A stretch of DNA of 64,000 bases from Mycetocola_A sp015752285 (GTDB lineage Bacteria; Actinomycetota; Actinomycetes; Actinomycetales; Microbacteriaceae), in NCBI RefSeq assembly GCF_015752285.1, contig NZ_JADOUY010000002.1:310001-374000 (forward strand), read 5' to 3'. This document shows, one piece after another, positions 34,532 through 43,399 of this stretch; the first letter of the stretch is position 1, and the number at the start of each line of letters is the position of its first letter. Position numbers and translations under genes: made by a program. The notes under the pieces are model-generated. The model saw nothing but the letters and a program-made list of their open reading frames with translations, ran no database searches and was not told the DNA's origin.

Positions 34532-35565
34532 AGTCCGGTCACTCTCGAGCGGCGCACGATGACGATGAGCACGGGGGCGCCGATCACGGCGACGACGAGT
34601 CCCGCTTCGATCTCGCTGGGGTAGGTGAGCAAACGACCGACGACGTCTGCAGCCAGGAGCATGGCTGGACCGAGAACAGCAGCGTAGGCAAGGATCCAGC
34701 GATAGTCGGGCCCGGTGAACGGCCGGACGAGGTGCGGGATGACGAGACCGACGAAGGCGATCGGTCCGGCCAGGGCAGTGGCCGAACCGCAGAGCAGCAC
34801 GATGGCGGCAGCAGCGAAGGCGCGGGAGAGTCCAATCCGCTGGCCGAGGCCCCTGGCGAGATCATCGCCAAGCGACATCACGTTGAGGGTCGAACCGATT
34901 GCGAACGCGAGCACGGCGCCGACCGCGAAGAACGGGAGGAGCGCGCCGACGGTGTCGAGGTCCCGGTTCACCAGCGAACCGACCGACCAGAACCGATAGC
35001 TGCTGAGCGTCTCGACATCGGTGATCAGGAGGAGGGTGATGATCGACGTCAGACCGGCGGTCAGCGCGGTGCCTGCCAGGGCCAGTTTGACCGGGGTTGC
35101 TCCGTCGCGCCCGAGTGTTCCGATGACGTACACGACGACCGCGGCGACCGACGCTCCGGCGAAGGCGAACCAGATGTAGCCGGACGGGCTGGTGATCCCG
35201 AGAACACCGATCGCCAGCACGACGAACAGGGATGCTCCGGCGTTGACCCCGAGGAGTCCGGGGTCGGCCAGTGGGTTGCGGGTGATTCCCTGCATGAGGG
35301 TGCCGGCGAGAGCGAGTGCGCATCCGACGACGATCCCGATGATGGTGCGAGGAACGCGGAGTTCACGAATCACGAGGTGGTCGTTGTTTCCATCGACCGG
35401 GTTCACGAGCGCGCCGAGCACGCTGTCGAGCGACGTCGCGCGCGTGCCGAGGCTGAGGCTGAGTGCGACGATGACGACGAGCACGGCGACAGCGACGAGC
35501 AGGCCGATGCGTCGGCGCGTCGAGCTCCGCGCCTGTGGCGGAGCGACCGCCACTGAGGCCGCCAT
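34528..35565 (-). CDS. Iron-siderophore ABC transporter, FecCD-family permease (first)
   Basis: The 345-residue permease has about nine membrane helices, with RVPRTIIGIVVGCALALAGT, MQGITRNPLADPGLLGVNAG and IPHLVRPFTGPDYRWILAYA, the usual FecCD pattern. It starts at the base where the siderophore-interacting protein gene ends (TAATG-type overlap). With the second permease, ATPase and lipoprotein it forms one ferric-siderophore importer. Confidence 0.93.
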   Translation of the reverse strand: MAASVAVAPPQARSSTRRRIGLLVAVAVLVVIVALSLSLGTRATSLDSVLGALVNPVDGNNDHLVIRELRVPRTIIGIVVGCALALAGTLMQGITRNPLADPGLLGVNAGASLFVVLAIGVLGITSPSGYIWFAFAGASVAAVVVYVIGTLGRDGATPVKLALAGTALTAGLTSIITLLLITDVETLSSYRFWSVGSLVNRDLDTVGALLPFFAVGAVLAFAIGSTLNVMSLGDDLARGLGQRIGLSRAFAAAAIVLLCGSATALAGPIAFVGLVIPHLVRPFTGPDYRWILAYAAVLGPAMLLAADVVGRLLTYPSEIEAGLVVAVIGAPVLIVIVRRSRVTGL

Positions 35566-36518
35566 TACTGGGCTTCGGCTTTCCCAGCCCGCCAGTAACC
35601 CATGAACGCGATCCGTTTACGGTCGATTCCTGTCTCACTCACGAGAAAACGTCGAAGCGACTTGATCACGCCGGCCTCGCCGGCAAGCCAGGCGTAGAAG
35701 TCACCGGTGCTCTGCGCCTCCGGCGAATCCCAGATCAGTTCACGGTCGACGTCGACGTCGTCGAGCCTCTGGGCGGTGGACGAGATGGCTGCGCGGTACA
35801 GGGGCCGGTTGTGTGTGACCCAGGTGCGGACGGCGGGGCCGAGTGCGGTTCCGATGGGGGCATTCCCGCGCGGGAGCCAGGTGATCCGCGACCCGGGAGG
35901 AACGTCGACGGGAAGAACGTCGTCGCCGGTGGGGATTTCGATGAAGGCGTGTGCGGTACGACCGGTCGGCAACGATTCGAGCACGCTGCAGATCGCGGGG
36001 GCTGCTGTTTCGTCACCGACGAGAAGGACGCGGCGTGCGTCGCCCGGGTGCCAGTCGATGCCGATCGCGGAGTGGATGCTCCGGGCATCCGGTCCGACGA
36101 GAACGACCTCGTCCCCCGGCTGCGCCCGGTTCAACCAGCGAGATGCCGGGCCGCCGTCTCCGTGCGAGACCATGTCGACGTCGACCTCGCGTTCCTGCTG
36201 GCGCACGGCACGGACCGTGTAGGTGCGGAACGGATTACGAGCATCGTCAGGCAGCGCGCGCCAGCGGGAGTACCAGGAACCCTCGGTGATGGTCGCCGGG
36301 TCGGTTGCCCCGAAATCGCTCATACCGGTGTGTTCGAGAGGAAAGACGATTTTGAGCCGCTGGTCGAGCCGGTCGGCTCCGAAGCCTCCCAGATCGTCGC
36401 CCGTGAACGTCACCCGAACGAAATGCGGGCTCAGCCGCTCGAGACGGGCGACGGATGCCGTGAACGGGCGATACGCGGGGCGTGAGTCCTTCACAGGCGC
36501 TGGGCTCAGGGTAAGCAT
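35565..36518 (-). CDS. Siderophore-interacting protein (ferric-siderophore reductase type)
   Basis: The 317-residue cytoplasmic flavoprotein has an FAD-binding beta-barrel domain (RLERLSPHFVRVTFTGDDL, then RTYTVRAVRQQEREVDVDMV) and a C-terminal SIP domain (RVLLVGDETAAPAICSVLES, FYAWLAGEAGVIKSLRRFLV, MGYWRAGKAEAQ). Members reduce ferric siderophores to release iron after import. It is the first gene of the iron operon. The ATG follows an AGG by only four bases and lies within an iron box; a leaderless transcript is possible. Confidence 0.92.
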   Translation of the reverse strand: MLTLSPAPVKDSRPAYRPFTASVARLERLSPHFVRVTFTGDDLGGFGADRLDQRLKIVFPLEHTGMSDFGATDPATITEGSWYSRWRALPDDARNPFRTYTVRAVRQQEREVDVDMVSHGDGGPASRWLNRAQPGDEVVLVGPDARSIHSAIGIDWHPGDARRVLLVGDETAAPAICSVLESLPTGRTAHAFIEIPTGDDVLPVDVPPGSRITWLPRGNAPIGTALGPAVRTWVTHNRPLYRAAISSTAQRLDDVDVDRELIWDSPEAQSTGDFYAWLAGEAGVIKSLRRFLVSETGIDRKRIAFMGYWRAGKAEAQ

Positions 36519-36525
36519 TACCTAA
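36507..36525 (-). promoter_or_regulatory. Iron box overlapping the start of the siderophore-interacting protein gene
   Basis: The minus strand reads TTAGGTAATGCTTACCCTG, 13 of 19 matches to the DtxR/IdeR consensus, and includes the ATG itself. A second half-site (TTAGGCATGCC) lies just upstream at 36529-36539, and a -10-like CATACT ends 6 bases before the ATG, so transcription may start at or near the start codon. Confidence 0.6.
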
Positions 36526-36665
36526 GTATGGCATGCCTAACCTCTCCTCTGCAGGGTGGACGCCATTTGGTGCGCACCCCCGCCGGACCGTAAAGTTCAT
36601 CAGGGTGAGGATGCCGCAGGCTTCCCCACCGCGCGATTGCGCTCAGGCACCCATGGAGGATCCAC

Positions 36666-37460
36666 GTGGCACCCAGCAAGACCGAAGACCGAGCAGCACG
36701 CGAGAATCGCGAGCGACTCCGCGGCTACAAAGCTCGCCAGGCCCTGCACGAGTACCGGATCCGGCGCCGGGTGAGGGACAACTGGATCGCCGGTATCGCG
36801 ATCGTCGTCGTCGCCGCTGGTGCCACCTTCGCCCAGATCGCCTACTTCTCCATCGGCCCTGGCACCCCCGTCGCGACAGAGACGACAGCCCCCGAACCTA
36901 CCGAGACCACCCCGAGCGGTGAGAACGTCGGCGACGTACCTGATTCCGCCCTGGCCGAGAACAGGACCTGGACAGGAACGCTCAGCGTGAACGACGTGCC
37001 GCTCGGCATCGAACTCGACGGAGCAGCCGCACCTCAGGGAGTGTCGTCCTTCATCTCACTCGCGCAGAAGGACTTCTACACGCAGGTCTCCTGCCACCGG
37101 TTGACCAACGGTGGCTTCTTCGTCCTGCAGTGCGGCGATCCGGAAGGCGATGGCAGTGGCGGACCGGGTTACAGCTACGGCCCGGTCGAGAACGCTCCAG
37201 CCGACGACGTCTACCCGGCAGGCACGATCGCCATGGCCAGGCAGGGTGAGAACGCCTACAGCATGGGCAGCCAGTTCTTCATCGTCTACGAGGACACCAC
37301 GATTCCGTCCGACGGCGCCGGCGGCTACACCGTTCTCGGACGGGTGACGAGCGGCCTCGACGACCTCATCACCCAGGTGACCGATCAGGGCACCCAGGAC
37401 GGCTCGGCCGACGGCCCGCCTGCCATCCCTGTGACCATCACCGGGGTGACGGTCGAATAG
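36666..37460 (+). CDS. Membrane-anchored cyclophilin-type peptidyl-prolyl isomerase
   Basis: The 264-residue protein has a basic cytoplasmic N-terminus, one membrane helix (WIAGIAIVVVAAGATFAQIA, about 39-58), a Thr/Pro/Glu-rich linker and a cyclophilin domain. Cyclophilin features include CHRLTNGGFFVLQCGDPEGD, the glycine-rich turn, and YSMGSQFFIVYEDTTIPSDG. It probably helps fold secreted proteins at the outer face of the membrane. The start is GTG, with GGAGG ending six bases upstream. Confidence 0.92.
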   Translation: MAPSKTEDRAARENRERLRGYKARQALHEYRIRRRVRDNWIAGIAIVVVAAGATFAQIAYFSIGPGTPVATETTAPEPTETTPSGENVGDVPDSALAENRTWTGTLSVNDVPLGIELDGAAAPQGVSSFISLAQKDFYTQVSCHRLTNGGFFVLQCGDPEGDGSGGPGYSYGPVENAPADDVYPAGTIAMARQGENAYSMGSQFFIVYEDTTIPSDGAGGYTVLGRVTSGLDDLITQVTDQGTQDGSADGPPAIPVTITGVTVE

Positions 37461-37547
37461 CCTTGCCGGGCGCGTGCGCCGAGGTAATAGGCTTGACCAG
37501 AGTTTCCGGTCGCACGCGAGTGCGACACCCACAGCAAGGTGAGGCAC

Positions 37548-38777
37548 GTGTCCAATTCAGACCAGCAACCATGGGGCCGCGTCGATGAGTCCGGCGCCGT
37601 CTTCGTCCGTGAGGGCGAGGACTGGCGAGAAGTGGGCCAGTTCCCCGATGGAACCGCAGAAGAGGCCCTCGCCTACTTCGAACGCAAGTACGTCGACCTG
37701 GCCGGCCAGGTCACCCTCCTCGAGCAGCGTGTCAAGCGTGGGGCACCAGCGGCGGACGTCGCGAAGGCCGTCGCGCATCTCGCAACCACTCTCGAGGGAG
37801 CCAACGCGGTCGGCGACCTCGCCTCGCTCAAGACCCGGGTCGCTGCACTCGACAGCACCGTCGGTGAACTGACCGAACAGCAGGGCGAAGAAGCCAAGGC
37901 AGCGGTTGCTGAGGCCCTTGTCGCGCGGACGGCCATCGTCACCGAGGCCGAAAAGCTGGCAGCTCAGGATCCGGCTAAAGCCCAGTGGAAGAACACCACC
38001 GAGCAGATCAATGCTCTCTTCGCCCAGTGGCAGACCCACCAGCAGGAAGGTCCGAAGCTCCCCAAGGGCGAAGCGAATGACCTGTGGAAGCGATTCCGCG
38101 CCGCGAAGTCGACGATCGAGCAGAATCGTCGCGCCTTCTTCGCTGAGCTCGATTCGGTCCACCGTGACGCCAAGAGCCGCAAGCAGGCCCTGATCGAGAA
38201 GGCAGAAGCACTGATCGAGAAGGGTGTCGACGGCATCCCCGGTTACCGTGCTCTTCTCGATGAGTGGAAGCAGTCCGGTCGTGCGGGTAAGCGCCACGAT
38301 GACGCGCTCTGGGCCCGGTTCAAAGCCGCAGGTGACGCCATCTATGCCGCCAAGTCGGAGGTCGACGCCCGCGATAACGCGGAGTTCCAGGGCAACCTCG
38401 ACCTGAAGCTCGCTCTCCTCACCGAGGCGGAGCCGCTGCTGGCCGAGAACGACCGCGACAAGCTGCGTTCGGCACTCGCCGACATCCAGCGTCGTTGGGA
38501 CGACATCGGCAAGGTGCCACGCGAGCAGGTCAAGAACGTCGAGGAACGACTCCGCAAGGTGGAACAGCACCTCCGCGCACTCGACGACGATCACTGGAAG
38601 CGCAACAACCCTGAAACGAAGGCTCGGACGGAGGGTCTCGCCGGCCAGCTCAACGCAGCCATCGCGAAGCTCGAAGCCGAGCTCGACGACGCCAAGGCGT
38701 CAGGCGACAAGGCGAAGATCGCCGAGGCAACCGACGCGCTCGAGGCACGGAAGCTCTGGCTGAACGCCCTGTCCTGA
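37548..38777 (+). CDS. DUF349 domain-containing coiled-coil protein
   Basis: The protein of about 409 residues begins SNSDQQPWGRVDESGAVFVR and then consists of helical DUF349 repeats, each with tryptophan-centred segments such as LWKRFRAAKSTIEQNRRAFF and LLDEWKQSGRAGKRHDDALW, RRWDDIGKVPREQV. The function of DUF349 proteins is not established. I use the GTG at 37548, preceded by AGGTGAGG; a GTG three codons upstream is an alternative. It follows the cyclophilin gene by 87 bases. Confidence 0.88.
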   Translation: MSNSDQQPWGRVDESGAVFVREGEDWREVGQFPDGTAEEALAYFERKYVDLAGQVTLLEQRVKRGAPAADVAKAVAHLATTLEGANAVGDLASLKTRVAALDSTVGELTEQQGEEAKAAVAEALVARTAIVTEAEKLAAQDPAKAQWKNTTEQINALFAQWQTHQQEGPKLPKGEANDLWKRFRAAKSTIEQNRRAFFAELDSVHRDAKSRKQALIEKAEALIEKGVDGIPGYRALLDEWKQSGRAGKRHDDALWARFKAAGDAIYAAKSEVDARDNAEFQGNLDLKLALLTEAEPLLAENDRDKLRSALADIQRRWDDIGKVPREQVKNVEERLRKVEQHLRALDDDHWKRNNPETKARTEGLAGQLNAAIAKLEAELDDAKASGDKAKIAEATDALEARKLWLNALS

Positions 38778-38779
38778 CG

Positions 38780-39463
38780 GTGCGAACGACCTCGATGCCT
38801 CGCACGCGCGCCGCGCAGCCGAGTACGGCCTCGGCGCGCGTACGGCACGCTGCCCTCGGTGCGGGAGCGTTGGCGATCGCCGCGTTCGTGACAGTCGGCA
38901 TCCTCAGTTATGGCCCTTCTCGGGTGTCTGCACCGCTCGACCAGTGGTGGTACGACCTCGTGCTCAGCTATCGAACGGATGCTGGAATCGTTATCGCATG
39001 GATCCCGGCTGTGATCGGCGGTCCGATCGCCATGCTCGCAATCGGACTGGCGCTCGTCGGTGCGTTTCTCTACCTCCGCTGGCGGGCGGTCGCCGCCACC
39101 CTGGCGTCAGCCATGGTCGTCTGCGTCGCGATCGCATCGCCGCTCGCAGCAGTGGTCGCGCGCACGAGACCGGTTGACTCCCTCGCAGAGGCGGTCCCGA
39201 CCTCGTTCCCGTCCGGGCACACCGCCATGGCGGCATCCGTCGTCGTCGTCCTCGCGCTCGTGTTCCGCCGGACTGTGATGTGGGTGGCAGGCACAGCCTG
39301 GGTTCTCGTGATGGGCTGGAGCCGCACCTACCTGCACGCACACTGGCTGACGGATGTCGTCGCCGGCGCCTTCCTCGGAACCGCCGTCGGAATCGTCGTC
39401 TGGTACGCCATCGAGACCCTGCGCAATCGTAGGGCGGCCGCTTCCACCATCGCGTCGGGCTGA
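38780..39463 (+). CDS. PAP2-family phosphatase, membrane protein
   Basis: The 227-residue protein has about six membrane helices and the three phosphatase motifs of the PAP2 superfamily: a reduced motif 1 (VARTRPVDS), motif 2 TSFPSGHTAMAA, and motif 3 SRTYLHAHWLTDVVAG. Members dephosphorylate lipid phosphates such as undecaprenyl pyrophosphate or phosphatidic acid; the substrate here is unknown. The start is GTG two bases after the DUF349 stop, or an ATG at 38795; neither has a strong ribosome binding site. Confidence 0.86.
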   Translation: MRTTSMPRTRAAQPSTASARVRHAALGAGALAIAAFVTVGILSYGPSRVSAPLDQWWYDLVLSYRTDAGIVIAWIPAVIGGPIAMLAIGLALVGAFLYLRWRAVAATLASAMVVCVAIASPLAAVVARTRPVDSLAEAVPTSFPSGHTAMAASVVVVLALVFRRTVMWVAGTAWVLVMGWSRTYLHAHWLTDVVAGAFLGTAVGIVVWYAIETLRNRRAAASTIASG

Positions 39464-39516
39464 CGACCGCTCTCCACATCTGCGCGGTTGCCCCCCTGCT
39501 GTGCACAGGACAACGG

Positions 39517-40116
39517 GTGTCGCGTCTCGATGCTCACCACACGCGCATGCTTGGCGCCGTGTCTTCCGTTCCGTCCGTGCTCACCACCGACATCCTGCCC
39601 CGTGCCGAACTCTCCGCTGCTTGTCTCGATGGGGAGCTCTTCGCCGTCGACGAGGCGTGGACCTGCGCCGACGAACCAGACAGACCCGAACTGCGTGCCC
39701 AGGTCCTGGCGTCGCTGTTGCCACGGTCGGCGCCGGCTGAACGCCTCGTGATGATGGGGCTGACGGCGGCCTGGCTCCTGGGGGCGACGGATGCTCCTCC
39801 GAGGCGACACGAACTCTGCTCGCGCACCACCGAACGGGTGAACCTGCGCCTCCCACCGCGGTTCGTGATTCGCGAGCTGCGGATCGCCGGGAATGAGGAG
39901 TGCGTGGTCGGCACCCTGCGTGTCACGACACCGGTCAGAACCGCATTCGATCTCGCACGGTCACCGATGCCGACAGCGACCGAGTTACTCGCTCTTCACC
40001 GTCTCGTCGCACGTTTCGGGATCGAACCGGCTGACGAGACATGGAGCTCGCTGCCGGGTGCCCGGCGGGCGCTGGGCAGGATCGCCGCGGCGGGTCAGCC
40101 GCCGTTGACGCGGTAG
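39517..40116 (+). CDS. Uncharacterised protein, possibly AbiEi-antitoxin-like
   Basis: The protein of 199 residues is not a clear family member by eye. The layout (LVMMGLTAAWLLGATDAPPR, then FVIRELRIAGNEECVVGTLR and VTTPVRTAFDLARSPMPTAT) resembles the C-terminal half of AbiEi-type antitoxin or DUF559-associated proteins common in Microbacteriaceae. No AbiEii nucleotidyltransferase partner is adjacent. The GTG start has AGGA six bases upstream; an ATG ten codons later is an alternative. Its 3' end overlaps the end of rel by 22 bases on the opposite strand. Confidence 0.6.
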   Translation: MSRLDAHHTRMLGAVSSVPSVLTTDILPRAELSAACLDGELFAVDEAWTCADEPDRPELRAQVLASLLPRSAPAERLVMMGLTAAWLLGATDAPPRRHELCSRTTERVNLRLPPRFVIRELRIAGNEECVVGTLRVTTPVRTAFDLARSPMPTATELLALHRLVARFGIEPADETWSSLPGARRALGRIAAAGQPPLTR

Positions 40117-42344
40117 ACGTCGTAGACGGCGTCGATGCGTCGCACAGCGTTGAGGACACGATCGAGGTGGGTGGTGTCACCCATCTCGAAGACGAAACGA
40201 CTGATGGCGAGGCGATTGGTAGACGTCGAAACGGTTGCTGAGAGGATGTTGACGTGGTGTTCGCTGAGAACCCGGGTGACGTCGCTGAGCAGGCCGGCCC
40301 GGTCGAGAGCCTCGACCTGAATGTTCACAAGGAAGACGCTCTTCGATGTCGGCGCCCACTCGACGTCGATCATCCGTTCCGGTTCCTTGAGCAGGTCCTG
40401 CACGTTATGGCAGTCGCTGCGGTGAACGGAGACGCCAGAGCCTCGGGTGACGAATCCGACGATGTCATCGCCGGGCACCGGGGTGCAGCACTTCGACATC
40501 TTGACGAGGATGTCAGGTGCCCCGCGCACGAGCACGCCTGAGTCGCTGTGCGGGAGCTTCCGGGTGCGGCCACGGACCGGGAAGTCGATGGCTTCTGCCT
40601 CGGCCTCGCTGTCACCCTGCAGCAGCGCGGCGACCTTCTCGAGCACGGACTGGGTGGAGACGTGACCCTCGCCGACGGCGGCGTAGAGCGCCGACACGTC
40701 TTCGTAGCGCATCTGTGCGGCCACCTCGGCGAATGAGTCCTGGCTCATGAGCTTCTGGAGCGGGAGGTTCTGCTTGCGCATGGCGCGCGCGATGGCATCC
40801 TTGCCCTGCTCGATTGCCTCGTCGCGGCGTTCCTTCGTGAACCACTGCCGGATCTTGTTCCTGGCGCGCGTGCTCTTGACGAAGCTCAGCCAGTCCTGGC
40901 TGGGCCCTGAGTCAGGGTTCTTGGAGGTGAAGACCTCGACGACATCGCCGCTCGAGAGTTCGGTCTCGAGCGGGACGAGCCGCCCGTTGACCTTGGCACC
41001 CATCGTGCGGTGTCCGACCTCGGTGTGCACACCGTACGCGAAGTCGACGGGGGTCGCTCCGGCCGGGAGCCCGATGACGCGTCCCTTCGGCGTGAAGACA
41101 TAGACCTCCTTGGCGCCGATCTCGAATCGGAGCGAGTCGAGGAACTCGCCTGGGTCTGCTGTCTCGGCCTGCCAGTCGGAGATGTGCGCCAGCCAGACCA
41201 TGTCGTTCTCGTTGGCTTTCGCACCGGCGCTGCTCTTGCCGTTGACGTTCTCTTTGTATTTCCAGTGTGCCGCGACACCGTATTCGGCGTGCTGGTGCAT
41301 CTCGTGGGTGCGGATCTGGATCTCGACGCTTTTGCCGCCAGGGCCGATCACTGTCGTGTGCAGCGACTGGTAGAGGTTGAACTTCGGCGTGGCGATGTAG
41401 TCCTTGAACCGACCGGGGATCGGCGTCCAGCGTGCATGGATCGCGCCGAGTACCGCGTAGCAGTCCCGGACGGAGTTCACGAGGATCCGGATGCCGATGA
41501 GGTCGTAGATCTCGTCGAAGTCACGACCGCGCACGATCATCTTTTGGTAGATCGAGTAGTACTGCTTCGGACGGCCGACGACTTTGCCGCGGATCTTCGC
41601 GGCCTTGAGGTCTTCGTTCACCGCGTCGATGACCTGATGGACGAGCTCTTCCCTCTCGGGTGTCCGCTGCTTGACGAGGCTCTCGATTTCGACGTAGAGC
41701 TTCGGGTACAGCACCGCGAACGACAGGTCCTCGAGCTCCCACTTGATGGTCTGGATACCGAGGCGGTGGGCGAGCGGCGTGTAGATCTCGAGGGTCTCTG
41801 TGGCCTTCTTCGCAGCCTTCTCCGGTGGCACGAAACCCCAGGTGCGCGCATTGTGGAGCCGGTCGGCCAGTTTGATGACGAGCACACGGATGTCTTTCGA
41901 CATCGCGACGATCATCTTGCGGACCGTTTCCGCCTGGGCGCTCTCCCCGTATTTGACCTTGTCGAGTTTGGTGACGCCGTCGACCAGCATGGCGACTTCG
42001 TCGCCGAACTCAGCCCTCAGTTCGTCGAGGCCGTAGTCGGTGTCTTCGACGGTGTCGTGCAGCAGAGCGGCTGCGAGGGTCTTGGGTCCGATGCCGAGGT
42101 CGGCGAGGATCTGCGCGACGGCGACGGGGTGGGTGATGTACGGCTCACCGCTCTGCCGTTTCTGATTGCGGTGCGCCTGCTCCGCGACCGTGTACGCCCG
42201 CTCGATGATGGAGAGGTCGGCCTTGGGGTGATGCATCCTTGCGGTGCGCACCAGACGATCGACGGCACCTGCGGGCTGTGCCTTGGAGAAGATGCGCGGA
42301 ACCAGTCGGCGCAGAGAGGCACTCGACGATTGCGTATCAGTCAT
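40095..42344 (-). CDS. rel: Bifunctional (p)ppGpp synthetase/hydrolase (RelA/SpoT homologue)
   Basis: The 749-residue stringent-response enzyme has, in order, the HD hydrolase domain (AALLHDTVEDTDYGLDELRA near 80-110; IKLADRLHNARTWGF), the synthetase domain (GRPKQYYSIYQKMIVRGRDF, YDLIGIRILVNSVRDCYAVL, EIQIRTHEMHQHAEYGVAAH), a TGS domain (VYVFTPKGRVIGLPAGATPV) and a C-terminal zinc-finger/ACT region (CCTPVPGDDIVGFVTRGSGV). Intact HD residues suggest both activities. It follows secF by 44 bases. Confidence 0.96.
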   Translation of the reverse strand: MTDTQSSSASLRRLVPRIFSKAQPAGAVDRLVRTARMHHPKADLSIIERAYTVAEQAHRNQKRQSGEPYITHPVAVAQILADLGIGPKTLAAALLHDTVEDTDYGLDELRAEFGDEVAMLVDGVTKLDKVKYGESAQAETVRKMIVAMSKDIRVLVIKLADRLHNARTWGFVPPEKAAKKATETLEIYTPLAHRLGIQTIKWELEDLSFAVLYPKLYVEIESLVKQRTPEREELVHQVIDAVNEDLKAAKIRGKVVGRPKQYYSIYQKMIVRGRDFDEIYDLIGIRILVNSVRDCYAVLGAIHARWTPIPGRFKDYIATPKFNLYQSLHTTVIGPGGKSVEIQIRTHEMHQHAEYGVAAHWKYKENVNGKSSAGAKANENDMVWLAHISDWQAETADPGEFLDSLRFEIGAKEVYVFTPKGRVIGLPAGATPVDFAYGVHTEVGHRTMGAKVNGRLVPLETELSSGDVVEVFTSKNPDSGPSQDWLSFVKSTRARNKIRQWFTKERRDEAIEQGKDAIARAMRKQNLPLQKLMSQDSFAEVAAQMRYEDVSALYAAVGEGHVSTQSVLEKVAALLQGDSEAEAEAIDFPVRGRTRKLPHSDSGVLVRGAPDILVKMSKCCTPVPGDDIVGFVTRGSGVSVHRSDCHNVQDLLKEPERMIDVEWAPTSKSVFLVNIQVEALDRAGLLSDVTRVLSEHHVNILSATVSTSTNRLAISRFVFEMGDTTHLDRVLNAVRRIDAVYDVYRVNGG

Positions 42345-42388
42345 CGGTCACCTCCTCCACACCCATTATCCCGCGCGAAACCGGTTGG

Positions 42389-43399
42389 TCAGATCGCGGG
42401 GACCACGGCTGGCTCTTCGGCGGCTTTCTTGCGGGCGGCGATCACGCGGGCATCGCGCTTCTTGATCTCCGGTTCGTTCTGGCGGAACAACGCGTACAGC
42501 GGAGCAGCGACGAAGATCGTCGAATAGGTGGCGACCAGGATGCCGACGAAGAGTGAGAGCGAGATGTCACGCAGCGTCTCTGCGCCGAGCACGAAATCAC
42601 CGATGACGAGGATCGACGCAACAGGCAGGGCGGCGACCACTGACGTGTTGATCGATCGCACGAGGGTCTGGTTGACGGCGAGGTTCACCGACTCAGCGAA
42701 GGTGCGCGGCGCGTTGTCGCCGTCCTCAGTCGTGTTCTCCCTGATCTTGTCGAACACGACGACCGTGTCGTACAGCGAATAGCCGAGGATGGTCAGGAAG
42801 CCGATGACGGCAGCCGGGCTGATCTCGAAACCACTGAGGGAGTACACACCGAGGGTGATGATGAGCACGTCGAGCAGGGCGATCATCGCAGCCGCTGACA
42901 TCTTCCAGGTGCGGAAGTACAGGGCCATGATCACGAACGCGAGGGCAAGGAAGATCAGGAGGCCGGAGAGCGCCTGCCTGGTGACGTCCTGACCCCATGA
43001 CGCACCGATGAACGACGTCGCCACGGCCTCTTCCGGCACGTCGAAGGCGCTGGCGAGTGCAGCGGTGACCTCGGTGGTCTCCGCACTGGTGAGCTGGCTC
43101 GTCTGCACGCGCACCGCATCATCACCGACCGTCGTCACCTTCGCGACAGCTTCGGGGACGACGCTCGCGACGGCATCCGTCGCTGTGTCCTGGTTCGTCG
43201 ATGCCACAGGGGCGATCGTGAACTGCGAACCGCCGGTGAACTCGAAGCTGAGGTTGAACCCGCCCTTGACGACCGGAACGAGAATCGACAGGAGCACGAG
43301 GGCGATCGCGACGCTGAACCAGATCTTGCGGTTGCCAACGAAGTTGAACGAGCGCTTGCCTGTGAACAGGTCATTGCCGAATGTGGTCAGGCTTGCCAT
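42389..43399 (-). CDS. secF: Protein translocase subunit SecF
   Basis: The 336-residue subunit has six membrane helices with a large extracytoplasmic loop after the first. Signatures include FNFVGNRKIWFSVAIALVLL, FELTGGSQ-type FEFTGGSQFTIAP and GYSLYDTVVVFDKIRENT. With SecD it uses the proton-motive force to aid late export. The start overlaps the secD stop by one base. Confidence 0.96.
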   Translation of the reverse strand: MASLTTFGNDLFTGKRSFNFVGNRKIWFSVAIALVLLSILVPVVKGGFNLSFEFTGGSQFTIAPVASTNQDTATDAVASVVPEAVAKVTTVGDDAVRVQTSQLTSAETTEVTAALASAFDVPEEAVATSFIGASWGQDVTRQALSGLLIFLALAFVIMALYFRTWKMSAAAMIALLDVLIITLGVYSLSGFEISPAAVIGFLTILGYSLYDTVVVFDKIRENTTEDGDNAPRTFAESVNLAVNQTLVRSINTSVVAALPVASILVIGDFVLGAETLRDISLSLFVGILVATYSTIFVAAPLYALFRQNEPEIKKRDARVIAARKKAAEEPAVVPAI

